A DNA stretch of 64,000 bases from Mimachlamys varia (lineage: Eukaryota; Mollusca; Bivalvia; Pectinida; Pectinidae). The notes below the pieces were generated by a model, which had not been told where the DNA came from, ran no database searches, and saw only the letters and a program-made list of their open reading frames with translations. Positions 11,353-23,584 of the stretch are shown one piece after another. Position 1 is the stretch's first letter; each line of letters begins with the position of its first letter. The stretch covers positions 32,519,405 through 32,583,404 of the forward strand of contig OX392530.1 in the NCBI GenBank assembly GCA_947623455.1, read 5' to 3'. Both the position numbers and the translations under genes were made by a program.

Positions 11353-13475
11353 TGACAAACCCTTATATTTTCATGAAAAAATTTACATTTTCACAGCTCA
11401 TCACTGCAGTGAAAATACACTTGTATAAGTGTTATCAGTTTGATAATTTTACAGGCAAAAATGTAATAAAAAGAAATCCTCAACAAAACAAAAGAAGCCA
11501 TTGAAATATGCTGACGGTTATCACAATGACAAAAATAAATGAAGGATATTATGTCGAGGTTTCACTCTGTGTGATAAATATAAACAGAAATGGTTTGAAT
11601 ATACTTTTATAAAGCCCCTAAATGTATTCAAAATATACGTCCAACCCCAAATCCTATACCTTTAGGTATGCACACAGCACACTGAAGTGAAGACAAACAT
11701 CGAAGACATTAGCAAACAGATAAAGGTATAAGAACACTGACTGAGGTATTAAATCCGATATACTGGAATAGACATCGGAACCTATCTATGCAGAACACTA
11801 TGTAGGGATGGCGACAGCCGTCAGACGCTCGTCTTGATGGATAGCTAGTTGACATACACGACAACCAAGGTGACAAGTCACAGACAGGTAGGACGCGAGC
11901 TAATGTTCATTGATTAACATTTGATTGCAATTTCATGACATATCTTTAATTAGATAATTTGAATAACGGAAACAGTGTGAATATACCACATGCCGTCACG
12001 TACATTATGTGATGTACTGGCATCTTGATTATAATAAAATATTTATTTTTAATTCCTCGTGAATCCTTAATTTACACATGCAAAACAAAACGAATTTTAA
12101 ACGAAAAATGAAGAGAATGCATTTTATTATTTCCTCAACATAGACATGTATTTTCAGAAAAATGCACGTGCTTTCTTTCCTTTGTTGTAAAACTTGCTCA
12201 CATTGCCATGCATTATCACGGAAAGTCAGCTGTTCATATCTTGGTATATATTTATATTGTATTATGTAGTAAGAAATAAGTAATTAACAAAAATAAATAA
12301 AAAGATCGTCTTAAAATGCAAGGTGAGATCATATTCTTGAAAGCGTTGCAAAACTTTGGCTCCAACTATCCCGGCGGCCGAGGCAACGCCCTTGTCAGTC
12401 CCGTCAATCTTTGATGTATCCTAGCCGTCCAAACTGACAGCGCCAGTCCTTGTCTAGTATTAATTAAATTGTATAGTACGGCATATTAATGTAGATCAAA
12501 CTATAAACGTGACCTGAACGTTACTGGAGAAAAAACGAGGGAATGAAGGGATGAAGAAAATGTCTGACAGACCAGAGGTAGCACCATGATAAATGTTTTT
12601 GATGTTAACATTAGACAACGAGACAGAGGAATGTTTTCCGTTTTATCTAACTCATTGTAGATGTTCAAAACAGTATCGAAAACTGTGCCCAATAGCGTTT
12701 TGTGAGGTCAGTTGTTATCTGTGGATGTATCCCTCAGCGTTTGACATTTGCTGTTGCAGTTTAAGGATATGCTTTCCTCTCCTGCATTTAGCTAAAACGA
12801 TTGCAAAATTTCCTGCTAAGGTATTGATCGAGTAAGCATTAACATTCATGCGAAGTTTATATTAAAATATGCATATATTTTGCATATGGTAATTCACCAG
12901 ACAGTTCGCATATTGTTGAGGACTGGCCTTGCAGTTCCTGTTGTCTTGTAACCTTCCACCTTAAGGGGCATTCATCATGTTGAACGATGTTATGATTGAC
13001 GTGCACGAGATCAAATACAATGATGAATTATGCATATATTACAAAAACGACTAGCATTTCTATTTGTCTATTGGCACCGTTTTGTTTTTATCCTTTGGTT
13101 TAGTAGGAATTTACGAAAACTTGTCCAAGGTCACGCATCGCTTTCATGTTGTCACAGACAACAAAAGCATGTGGTTAATCATTTTGATTTCAACCTTGTC
13201 TACCATTTGACATTTGCCACACTCGTTACTTCGATGTAAGTTAAATCAAATTCAAGACACATATAGGGAAATGATCATGTAACTTAAAAACAATAACAAA
13301 TTGGGTTAATTTTACAATAAACTTTTTTTTTCTCGCGACTGGTAATACCATTTTATGTTGAAGGATTTATGGTTCATTTGAGGAGCGCTTGAACGCTTAT
13401 GATATCAAATGTGATCCAGTATTCGACACTTGGCTGTTACATGTGAGTAGGAATTTTAAATATGTTTTTAAATAG

Positions 13476-13540
13476 AAAGAGTCTTTATCTCATGACAAAA
13501 CTGAACAAAGAGTCTTTATCTCATGACAAAACTGAACAAA
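13476..13540 (+). repeat. Perfect 31-bp tandem duplication
   Basis: A 31-base unit starting AAAGAGTCTTTATCTCATGA at 13476 is repeated at 13507 without change. It is a two-copy direct duplication of recent appearance with no function suggested. Confidence 0.85.
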
Positions 13541-13837
13541 ACTATCCTTTGTCTGAGTAAGATTTTTTATTTGAATAAGTGTGAACATAAATCGAATAAA
13601 AAAACAATAAGATGCATGTTTGATTCAAATAAAAATCATATACATAGTTATAAATATTTCTCTGTAAAAATGCCATTGCAGTATTTGTGTTAATGCTGTA
13701 CATATAATAACAAGTTCAAAATGAGAATGAAACAAAACTCTCCTGATTTACGCGCAATGCTATACGCTATCTATTTGGGTTATCCTTTTCAGTTTAAGTC
13801 TATTTCATCAAAACTAATGCCGAAAAAAAATCAAATC

Positions 13838-14810
13838 AGAACCAACAAAAACAAAACTTGAACTCGAAAGCGATTTAAACTTTGAATAAATATGATTAAT
13901 GGAAACATCAACTTAGCAATCCTTGAACACGTACATTAAAAATATGACCAGGTGTTCTATCGTCGTCGATGTAAATCTAGGTCATATCCAAGTAAATGTT
14001 AAACCTTCAAAGTGAGACACGGGGCTTCATTCTTAATCACAAAGTCGACATACCAATTATCATATTCAAAAACGTCCACTTTCATATCGTTCAAGGGTAC
14101 AAACTATTTCTTAAAGGCCCAATATACGTAACTTTCAGCAAAACTTGATGTGAAAATCAAGCCTAATACGTTTTTAAACAGTGTATTTATGTTACGATTT
14201 ACTGATATCAACAATATTTAAGATGAATTATTTCGCGGTTACCCGTACAGCAGCATTTGAAACACGCTATTTGTAAACACGCGTCCATTTCGAACCGTCT
14301 TCTACCTTCGGTTTGTTGTGGAAGTGGGCCCCACCTGAATTATTTTCAATTCTTTGGATGTTTTTGTCAAGAGTTACTTGTAAGTTACCGCCCAGGCTTA
14401 CTTCGTTTTAGGCTTATTTTTGCATGGTTATCAACTGGATTTTTTTCAGAATTTTTCATAATCACGAAAATTTCCCTGAAGTTACGTATAATGGGCCTTT
14501 AATGAGGCCATGATGGCGATCATACAACTTGCCTATGGTCTTCATCGACCTACTTCTGTCGAATTCCTGTGTCGTGCATGTTTTATAGCAGCCAACATCT
14601 ACAATAAAAATCTCGATACTTAGAGAAAGCTTAAAACAAATACGAACTAACTGCGACATGTAAACACATAGGTTAGAAAAGCATGGATATTACAATCATA
14701 TAGGGATTCAAGATCGGAAATCATCAAAGTAGTTTTTTGTATAGCTTAGAAGTAAGCTGTCCATGTTGGTCAGTTAAAGTAACGACCTAGGTAAGTAAGA
14801 ACTGTAAACG
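13838..14810 (-). pseudogene. Decayed RT element, copy 5, interrupted by a TTAA MITE
   Basis: The plus strand preserves the family order: AACAAAACTTGAACTCG, GACCAGGTGTTC, CGTCGATGTAAATCTAGG, AAAAACGTCCACTTTCATAT, then the MITE, then CATGATGGCGATCATACAAC, TTGCCTATGGTCTTCATCG, AACTGCGACATGTAAACAC and AGCTGTCCATGTTGGTCAG. The coding strand is minus. Small indels and stops have destroyed the frame; a short minus-strand remnant (around 14510-14659) still shows M-K-T-I-G-K-L-Y-D-R-H-H-G-L-I, matching the K-F-Y-G-R-H segment of the family. It is 5'-truncated. Confidence 0.7.
14115..14498. mobile_element. 384-bp MITE with TTAA target duplication (piggyBac-like)
   Basis: AGGCCCAATATACGTAACTT at 14115 is inverted as AAGTTACGTATAATGGGCCT ending at 14498, with one mismatch in 20. 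TTAA stands on both sides (14111-14114 and 14499-14502). It splits the RT-element copy precisely: removing the element plus one TTAA restores the alignment with the other copies. A TTAA duplication is the hallmark of piggyBac-type transposition. The interior has an 81-codon frame with no recognisable product, so this is a non-autonomous passenger. Confidence 0.85.
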
Positions 14811-17699
14811 AGATTGTGATCCGGACATATCGGCCCGAAACACCGACGTATCCCTTTAAGGGTATAGTAACGCAGATAAAAGAACCAACAAAGACTTGAT
14901 AGTATTTTGAGTTCTATTTATGAAACCACGCTCCAGAAATACGAATGTGTAATGAAATTGAAATTATAAAAAACGAACAAAATTTTATACTGACATTATG
15001 TCATACAAAACATCATTTTTTATCTAAAATCTCTATCAATGATGTTAGGCGTATGAGGGGTGTCAACAAAGAATTGAGTCTAACGGTACAAACAGCAGAA
15101 ATGGTAGTTACGGAGCTCCAATGAAACAAAAATATGCAAAAATATAAAGCATTAAAAATGTACCAAGAACGAAGGGCCAGATGTTTAGAATAGGCGTCAT
15201 AGACGACTCCCGTCATGTAAATATGGAAGATAGTATATACAAAATATTCATAAAATTGACAACGTCACAGCGCAAAAAAAGACAATTTCTTTTCAAAGAA
15301 GTTGTGGGAAGTCAAGTAACTTAACTGACTGAGCAAAAATATTGATACAGATATAATTCAACCATTTGTATACAGAAATGTACATGGTTTGTTATTTTTG
15401 CTTTAAGCTATAAATAACAGCTATTTACCTGGTTAAAGATACATGTAACCGTTCGTAACAGTAACACACCTTACCTTTCGTAATGACAGTATTGAAATCC
15501 AATACCTTCCAATTACTTTTTGCCTCATTATAAAAGCTGTGATTGAAATATATCTCTCAGACATGTGTTTTCTGATCTTACAATGTACTTATCCTTTTAC
15601 CACTGGCTCAACATGAGTCCCAGCATGCTGAATTCGGTCAATTGTTTGTTTTTTGATCATCTGAACTTGATTATTATGGAAAACTTGTGTATAAGGAATA
15701 AATGGGAACAAAAGAAAATTATATGAAATCCGTAATTAAAATGAATTACAAGCATTGTTGTTCTAATGTCCTAACTGATACCAGGCAGTTTGAATTAACA
15801 AGAGATGTCGGCTTGCGACATCGCAACAATGGTCTATTCGGTGCGATATGAACTCAAAACCATTCTATTTCGTCATATTTTATTACATTTTTGCATCGGT
15901 ACAACCTAAAACTGTACCGTTCCACTCGAAGAGGAAACGCGAATGCGTCGGGTGCTTCTGGTATTAAGCAATGCTGGAATTGGATAACATAGTTGCTGGC
16001 CTGCATTGTCTGAGTGCTTTAGTAAAACCACTCACAGATATTTTTTATGTAATTGTCTTCGACCAAAAGTACATGTTAACTAGGCTAATTGTTCAGGAGC
16101 TAGACCACTCTACCAACAGTACATAACCATTGTCTGATCGTGCTAACTATCAGCTCAGCTCCCTATAAATCAGGCCATATCGGGATCTATTCCCAGCCCC
16201 TTCCTGTAACTGAGATCTCTATGAGGACATTACAAATGTTTATCCTCTCAACAAACAATAAATTAAATAACCAACAATTTAGCGACACAGTCCATGAAAA
16301 AATGTACTTTTTGTTATCAGCAATTAAATCATCAGTTGTATATCTCCGAGAGCTGGTATTGGCAGTGTATCGACGATCTTCAAAGATCCGCGTCTGACAC
16401 CGGATACTGTAATCCGTCCAGGTGCTCATACGGCACTTTTACAAACAAAGACAGGGAGGGGGTCACAAGAAAAAGGAACAGCCCAAGTACGTATCAGTTT
16501 TTATTCTAATATTTTGGTACATTTATATTGGAATATCTAGCATTGTTAAAATAGGATCAATTCTAAAGGAAAATATCCTTTTTACACACATTTTACACAA
16601 AACACAAAATCAACCAAGGAAACACAAACAAAAGTTAGGCAATAGAAAATAACCATACAAGTGATTTTTACAAGTAAATATAATCGTTTGACCTCATTTA
16701 ATAACTAGACCGCTATTTTAAAAAAATGAATTCGAAACCTCGATTTACCTAAATGTCTTGTGGAACTTAACACCTTATTTAAATAGGAGGCGCAATTGAC
16801 GGGAATTAATTACGAACCGCCCTACACAGGTATAATGTTGAACACAGCGGGATAACATTGCTAGTTTTAAATGCCTCCTAATTGAGTATCACGATACTAC
16901 AGACCCAGTATGTCACAGATACCAGGCCGAGGATCCACAATCCATAACTTCAATAAAAGTCAGGTCCGAGTCTATAAAAGTAATCCGTTAATACGGGCTT
17001 TCATGACGGGTATTTTACTAATCGATATAGCGAGACATCATAACCTGAGCGTTAGATAGTACAACAACTGCTCCACAACATATATCCCTGCTTCAAACAA
17101 AGTATTGCGGGCCTTAACACATTAAACACGACGAACGTGGATAGACACACCGTTCCTGTTGTTTGGCTATAGAGAAAATGCTATGTTACGTAATTGATAT
17201 CTGTATTTTGCCTTTGTCATGTCGTAAGGTATCACAGAAAATGATTATAAAACTGATCGGTATTAACACTATCAAAACACTTGTACTGAAACACAGCATT
17301 ACAGGGTGCCTTGACTTAACATTCTTACGTTATGTTATAGTAATTTCCCTTTCCGCGTTAAACACGAGTTTTCACTCTCAGTCTACGTTTTTTGTTGTAT
17401 GTAAATTGTCTATTATCATTAGGCTGATCGAAAATCTCCCATGATAGTTTGCATGTGCGACTACTCTGGAATCCGTATCACTAGGTCACTACGTTACAAC
17501 GTCAATGACAAAAGGATAAACTAAGGTTGAAATGGGATTCTCCTCTATCAATAAAAACTGCACCTAACGTTTTGACGATACCGTAACTGGAAGTGTGGTC
17601 GTTTATCTGAAGTATACATTTAAGGTTATCTCTCTAAGACTTAATGTCAGATAGACTTGTGAATGAAAAGATTGGTATAGAAAGGAAAACATAGAAACT
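14811..17699. other. AT-rich DNA, no gene seen
   Basis: Contains the weak RT-tail copy at 15170 and several overlapping 60-90-codon frames around 16140-16650 and 17163-17444, none with recognisable motifs or splice context. Confidence 0.45.
15170..15230 (-). mobile_element. RT-element tail remnant, copy 6
   Basis: AGATGTTTAGAATAGGCGTC, ATAGACGACTCCCGTCATGT and AAATATGG match the GTGTTCCGGAAGAGTAAGCG / CATCGACGACACCCGCCATG order with many substitutions. About 60 bp is alignable. Weak but collinear. Confidence 0.4.
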
Positions 17700-17875
17700 A
17701 CCGACGCGATAAGAAAAGCAAAATCAAACTCAAATTCAATAAAATTTGGGACTATATAATTATGAATAGAGAAACAATTGAAACCCTTGACCCAATACAA
17801 GATACTCCGACCATGTGTTCCGGAAGAGTAAGCGTCTTCATCGACGACAGTCACCAAATACAAGGAAAAGATGGA
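17700..17875 (-). mobile_element. RT-element 3' tail fragment, copy 7
   Basis: AAATCAAACTCAAATTCAAT, then a diverged segment, then GTGTTCCGGAAGAGTAAGCG and TCTTCATCGACGACAGTCAC. The second half is close to the family; the first half is eroded. Overlapping open frames on both strands here are repeat-derived. Confidence 0.6.
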
Positions 17876-18224
17876 GCCTGGAAGCAATTAGGGATGGGGA
17901 GACGACTGACGTACGAATACAAGGGGATGGCAATGACAATCATACATGTACACGGGTGTACAGCTGGTTGTCGGACGAAATAAGGAATATAACGAGTGAT
18001 GGGTGGATAAAGAAAGGGAGCTATGATGATAGGAGGAAGGGGTAAGATAAGGAGAGACAACGGTGCAATTATTACTTGCATGGCTATCGCTAAATCAATG
18101 AAAGGCTGAGGTCATAACAAAAGAGATGGCGTTTGAGGAAAGTATAAAGCTATGAATGAAACGAATGTTGTATACGAAGCCAGGAAATAGAGGTAAATGT
18201 GGGATAAATGAATGTGGATAATTG

Positions 18225-19135
18225 AAAAAAAAGCGCCAACAAAACCATAATCCCAACTCGAAATCGATTAAACTAGAGGCAAAATAGGAACAAAGGAAAG
18301 ATTTACATTTAGACTCTCGTAAAAGCTCAAGGAAATAACACCAGGCCCTGGTTTCATCAACGTTCCTTAACTTAAGGAAACTCCTTAACTTAAACATCTT
18401 CATAGGAAAGCATTACAGAATTTAAGGCGAAAATCCTTTCTTAAGGAACTTTCCTTAAATTCTGTAATGCTTTCCTATGGCGATTTTAAAGTTAAGGAGT
18501 TTCCTTAAGTTAAGGAACGTTGATGAAACCGGAGCAAGGTGTTCCGGAAGAGTAAGCGTCTTTTGCTTCATCGACGACACCCACCATATACATCTTGGTC
18601 ACATCCAAGTAAGTATCTATCCTCAAAATGAGAACCGAGTCATCATTGTCAATAACAACAAGTAAGCACACCAATAAGCAAACTCAAAAACGTCCATCTT
18701 CATATCACACAAAGATACAGAATATTTCTCGATGAGATCGAGTTTGCGACCATAAAACTTGCCCAGTCTTCATCAACCTGCATCTTTCAAATCCCTGTGC
18801 CGTTAGTTTGTTCGTCAGCAGCTGACATCTATTGCGAACATCTCGATATACAGAGCAAGCCCTGGAACAAAGAATCAACTGCAACATGTAAACACTATAC
18901 GATGAAGAAGCAGAAAAGTAACTATCAAGAAAGGGAACGCTCGCGATCGGAAAATCGAAATCGTTTATCATACAGCGTAGTAGTAAGTTGCGCGTAATGG
19001 TCAGAGTTTAAGTAAAGATCGAGGTAAGAAGCTGGTGTAGCGGAGTATGCTGTGTCTGTCTTTTATCTCAAGTTCAGTAGGGTTCATACGATCGACTAGG
19101 TTAGCTTTTTGTTGTTTATAGACAAATTATCGTCG
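18225..19135 (-). pseudogene. Decayed RT element, copy 8, interrupted by a foldback MITE
   Basis: This is one of the two longest minus-strand copies. The 3' tail (plus reading from AACAAAACCATAATCCCAAC) is split at 18346 by a MITE and resumes at TGTTCCGGAAGAGTAAGCG. The minus-strand frame 18705-18971 retains D-F-D-F-P-I-A-S-V-P-F-L-D-S, Y-M-L-Q-L-I-L-C-S-R-A-C-S and L-L-T-N-K-L-T-A-Q-G-F-E-R-C-R-L-M-K-T. These are the C-terminal blocks of the RT polyprotein found in many marine-invertebrate genomes. It is truncated before the catalytic core. Substitutions and lost residues show it is not active. Confidence 0.75.
18346..18536. mobile_element. 191-bp foldback MITE inserted in the RT element
   Basis: GGTTTCATCAACGTTCCTTA on the left has its exact reverse complement TAAGGAACGTTGATGAAACC on the right. 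The palindrome continues inward through CTTAAGGAAACTCCTTAACT and TAGGAAAGCATTACAGAATT. The host is interrupted between CCAGG and TGTTCCGG; AGG stands on both sides (18343-18345, 18537-18539) as a probable 3-bp target duplication. The arms are nearly identical, so the insertion looks fairly young compared with its host copy. Confidence 0.8.
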
Positions 19136-21130
19136 ATATACCTGAACGTGAAATTAAAACAATGATAGCGAAATAGGCGACTGAATAAATAAAGAAGTAC
19201 GGATAACTGAAGTAATAATGGATTGGAACTGTTAGTAAGATGACCTAATAAATGCATTTGTTTGGGTAAGATGGATAGATTACACAGGCAAGATCAGATG
19301 TTCACATGATAAAAGCATGGATGCAGATGACTTGAGGATTGCAGATGAGGAGCGATTACTCGGACAATGACAGGCAGATGGAAAGCTATCGCGGGGTGGA
19401 TGACGAAAAAGAGAGCATGCGTTAGATTAAACATGCAATTATAGGAGATATCTCAAACTTTTGACAACAGGAACGCGTCCTGTCTAGATAAAACAGAAGA
19501 TCCGTGACCACTCCTGTTCGTTCATGTTAAAATCTGGCATATTGGTCAGTGTCATTGACTCCACAGAGTTAAGTCACTCTATAAAGTGCTGTACATGAAC
19601 ATGACACTATTGTGACTGTAATCATTTCAATGACAGGGACATTCGAAGCATGTCGTCGTCTCGTGCAATAGGAAATATATGTTAAATGGTACTTTAAATG
19701 CAGCATGCTTGTTTGATAACGGTATTTATATCATGGACGGTCACAGTTTCTAAGGAAGTCAAACACGGGTATCATCTAACCCAGAAGAAATTATGAATAC
19801 AGACATGCTTGTCAGTTCTACTTTGTATTCACACTGATTCACTTATTCGTTATCACATGCTTAATTCTGCTCGTTGTGGTGTGTCGGGTTGCTGTTAGCT
19901 AAATATGAATGGTTCTTTAAAAAAAACACAGGTGAAGTGTCGTGCACTTTTGCGCTGCACTTTTCTTTTAATACCCTGAAATACAATATGGTGCTGCTCG
20001 CTGTTTGTGCGTTTGAAGTTGTCCGTGGTGTCAATCTCGGGTATCCCATTTCCCCACCACACTGCCACAGTTACCGCGGAGACACACCTTTTCACCTATT
20101 GGCATCAGCATATATCAACCCAGACTATTTCATTTAGTTTTCTTACCATCAGGAAGACAGTTGCCTTTGTTCCAAACTTACTGTGAAATAGCCGTGTTTG
20201 CGGGGTTATTTATTTTGTTATTATCGTGGGTACTTTTCACACACAAATTCAGATTCATGAAATAATTGAATGTATAAGTTTGAAATGAAACATAAATATA
20301 CTATTGTGAACGTAATCCATGAAACTCATGTACCCATTAAATGGTAATTGCCAGGAAACAATTACTGTTGGACCCCTTAAGAATAACGTTACTTCGCAGT
20401 ACATGTTCTTCATCTCGTTTGAGAGAATCTCAATAACTTGGTTGTTGCTTTCTCGTTTCTTCATGTATATCAAACCAATATCGATGATAATCCGGTGGCC
20501 ATATTTGTTTTTATTTTCATTTGAGCATTTATTGTTTCTGGCTTTTAAACACTCTTGATTCTTGTAAAGCATAATTCGAAAATTCGCACCTTATCTTGTT
20601 TTATTGTTATCAGAAACAACAAAGACTGATCACCTGGTCTTAAAAATTGTGAAGTATCATCGTTTCAATCTTAATTTCTTCAAGCCAATCAGCCCTTTTA
20701 AAGACGTTTTTATGTTGTCGAAATGGGCGTGTGCTGTGGTTTTTATCATCTACAATCAGTGTCAGAGTACGATTGGAATTCATTTTGATGTGGTCTGGTA
20801 CATAAGAAACTAATTGTGCGACGCTTTGACTTTTACTTGAAATAATTTAACGAATGACAAATTTGTGGAATTTCGTCGAATCTATCGGCCTTTTAAAGTA
20901 CAATGTCTTTGTGGTCATGTTTCGAAGTCATTGTAATGTTTCTCTGTGAAGTTCCTTTATCAGTTGGGGCCTGAAGGTATGGGCGGGACAGTGTAGGCGG
21001 GGCATAACAGAGAGACAAAACATATAACCTCGTAAAGGAATCAAAGTGTTGATGGAAGAAATGCTCGTAAGAAACTGCTATGTCATCATCTTTAAAGTGC
21101 AAAACCGATACCATTCCTGAACAATTCACA
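19136..21130. other. No gene seen
   Basis: Frames of 62-105 codons overlap on both strands near 19860-20570 with no motif. The overlap and lack of codon bias argue against coding. Confidence 0.45.
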
Positions 21131-21250
21131 GGTTTTGGTGGTCTAGTGGTAATTCGCCGAATCCGTGACGAAGGGTTGCGGGTTAGGGCAACTTCACGGT
21201 ACTGTCTGGTATCCTTGCGCAAGATACTTTACTCCACTTGTAACAGTTTA
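21131..21250 (+). repeat. tRNA-derived SINE-like sequence
   Basis: TGGTCTAGTGG matches the RNA polymerase III A-box pattern TRGYNNARNNG at every fixed position. About 50 bases on, GGGTTGCGGGTTAGGGC stands where a B box would be, but it matches poorly. It is followed by GGTATCCTTGCGCAAGATAC and TTTACTCCACTTG, a post-tRNA block of the kind common in animal SINEs. It is not a functional tRNA gene: the acceptor stem does not pair. Confidence 0.45.
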
Positions 21251-22414
21251 CTTATACTTAATTTAATACGTGTTTGGGCATTGATAGAATCATACCAAGC
21301 TATGATCGCCAAAATGGCAGCACCGGCTGTATGCTCCAAGAGGGAGTTGGGAAAATAGTGGTTGTGTTCAAATTCTTTACAACAAAAGATAATAATCTGT
21401 TATCGACCTTAAGGTGACCTGCAAATTGAGTGGTAATAAAGAAGTATATAAGGAACCCGCATTAGTTGTTATCCTATAATTTATACTGCTTGGAATCATC
21501 TTTTAATGATTTCGACTTTGTCTGTTTATGTAGCTATATTATTCTATATTTAAAGTGTGTGGGAGGACCAATAGTATAGTACGCTATTAGTTGTGTATGT
21601 AGTAACCAACCTCCAGGAGGAAGGCCTATTTCGTAAATGCGTTGGAGTGATTTAAGACTGTCATAGTTTACACTTATTACAGCTTTGGTCATCCATGTTT
21701 GCATTGTTTTCATATTGTCAATATACTACCACAACACTACCATGACAACGAAAACAAATGGTACGGAATTGCTATAATTGTACACCATTATGTACACATT
21801 TCCGGTATTGCTACTGATTTATTGCTGCTTGATCTATTTATAGTAACGCCATCGCGTCAGTGGGGGCCTCGGGTTTCCCGATGTAGTAATCGCTGCTATG
21901 TGTGATTAGGTTTTGTAATGATCTTGGTTATTTCTGGAATAATACGTGTTTTATGGCGTCTAAATGGAGTTAAATTCCGGAACCAACAATAAATTGGCCT
22001 TTGATCTGTAGTGCTGTACATACTCAATTTGAAATCCCATTGTATGACACAGTCCCGTGGTGTGTTTGTTATTTGGGACGACGAACACAGATGATAATGG
22101 CATCTTGGAAACTACGTAACCAATATCGCCGATCAGAAGTTATATATCTAATGTTAGTCAAATCACGAGTGATACACGTATAATTTCACCGTCAAACAAG
22201 CTCATGATCAAATATATATATACATATCAACAATATTTAAGGCGCTATCAGTTGAAACAAGTCCGACGTAAAGCAATAAATATCATATATTGCGCTGGCA
22301 AAGAACCATTTTGTATATATCAACTTCTAAAACATTGTTTTTGTAGCAATATAACTTATTGCGCCACCAAACAAGTTCACAGTATAGTAACCGACAAGAA
22401 ATATATCGTCATTA
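21251..22414. other. No gene seen
   Basis: AT-rich, short frames only, no repeats recognised. Confidence 0.45.
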
Positions 22415-23190
22415 AAAAAAAATCAGAGAATACCAAATCGTCAACAAAACCATAATCCGAACTCAAAATCGATTAAACTAGGGGCAAAATAGGAATAAAG
22501 GAAAGATTTACATGGAGACTCTCGTAAAAACCCAAGAGAATAAGACCAGGTATTCCGGGAGATTAAGCGTCTTCTGCTTCATCGACGACACCCGCCATGT
22601 AAATCTTGGTCACATCCAAGTAAGCATCAATCCTCAAAATGAGAACCGAGTCATCATTGTCATCACAACAAGAAAACACACTAACGTACATCTTCACATC
22701 ACACAAAAACGTCCATCTTCACATCACACAAAGATACAGAATATTTCTCGATGAGATCAAGATGGCGACCATAAAACTTGTCCATAGTCTTCATCAACTT
22801 GCATCTCTCGAATCCCTGTGCCGTAAGTTTGTTCGTCAGCAGTTGTCATCTATCACGAACATCTCGATATTCAAGAGCAAGCCCTAGAGTAACGAATCAA
22901 CTGCGACATGTAAACACCATAGGATGGAGACGCAGGAATGTTACTATCAAGAAAGAGAAAGTTCACGATCGGAAAATCGAAATCGTCAGGTTTATCATAC
23001 AGCTTAGTAGTAAGTTGCCCGTGTTGGTCATAGCTTAAGAAAAGATCGAGGTAAGAAGCTGATGTAGGAGAGTCTTTTGTGTCTTTAATCTCAAGTTCAG
23101 TAGGGTATATACGACCGACTAGGTCAGCACACTTCTTGTTGTTTAGCTTGAAATCCAAACAACCTGAGGGAATATGGCGCCACAAAATAA
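22415..23190 (-). pseudogene. RT element, copy 9 (best-preserved C-terminal coding segment)
   Basis: The plus strand runs from ATACCAAATCGTCAACAAAA through ATTCCGGGAGATTAAGCGTC and AAAACGTCCATCTTCACATC to CTGAGGGAATATGGCGCCAC. The minus strand holds an uninterrupted 104-codon frame (22871-23185) with T-E-L-E-I-K-D-T, S-A-S-Y-L-D-L-F-L-S, L-Y-D-K-P-D-D-F-D-F-P-I-V-N-F and Y-M-S-Q-L-I-R-Y-S-R-A-C-S, the C-terminal signature of this RT family. A direct 21-23-base duplication around ACGTCCATCTTCACATCACA (22690-22730) is specific to this copy. There is no RT catalytic core, so it is 5'-truncated. Confidence 0.8.
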
Positions 23191-23261
23191 GCTCTGATCA
23201 TATACGACTGCAAGAACTATTAAGGCATCGAAAAATTGATATAACCGATGGTTTATAAAAA

Positions 23262-23312
23262 AAATAAGAAAATACCGAAGCGTTAACAAAATCATTATCC
23301 AAACCCATTATG
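23262..23312 (-). mobile_element. Short RT-element tail fragment next to copy 9
   Basis: AAAATACCGAAGCGTTAACA followed by AAATCATTATCCAAACCC matches the extreme 3' tail of the family. Only about 50 bp remains. It lies some 70 bp beyond copy 9 in the same orientation and could be the end of a second, tandem insertion. Confidence 0.5.
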
Positions 23313-23584
23313 AATGATGATTAGTCATTTTTGTTTTGTGCATTGCTGTTGTCTTATGTCGGCTGTGGGGATGAAACAGTCAAAATATGTTTGTATGCCA
23401 GAGCCAATTGTTACCCAGTATATTAAATTCAATGCGCATATGATCCTCCTGGAAATATTCATTCAAGCATTTCGATGAACGCTTGTAAATGTTGTTTACC
23501 GGGACGAAGAAATGGTGAGTAGGCAGAACACAGACAACAATAAAAAAAATATTAAGACCCAATATAAGACAATTTCATGAATTA

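Larger units (their letters stand above)
7346..13475. other. Gene-poor DNA between repeats
   Basis: Outside the elements listed, this stretch has only short open frames. The longest, 123 codons at 8374-8745 on plus, starts in a transposon tail and shows no domain. About 7925-8140 holds several TTTCGCG / CGCGATAAAT words and a CAGTACAGTACAGTA run, probably an old transposon. A short minus frame (10976-11127) reads S-P-I-A-L-G-I-G-G-L-A-L-L-S-S-A and is unrecognised. Confidence 0.45.

Noticed and set aside
17815..18081. Overlapping 73-76-codon frames on both strands
   Set aside because: They lie in a purine-rich stretch next to an RT-tail copy and have no domains.
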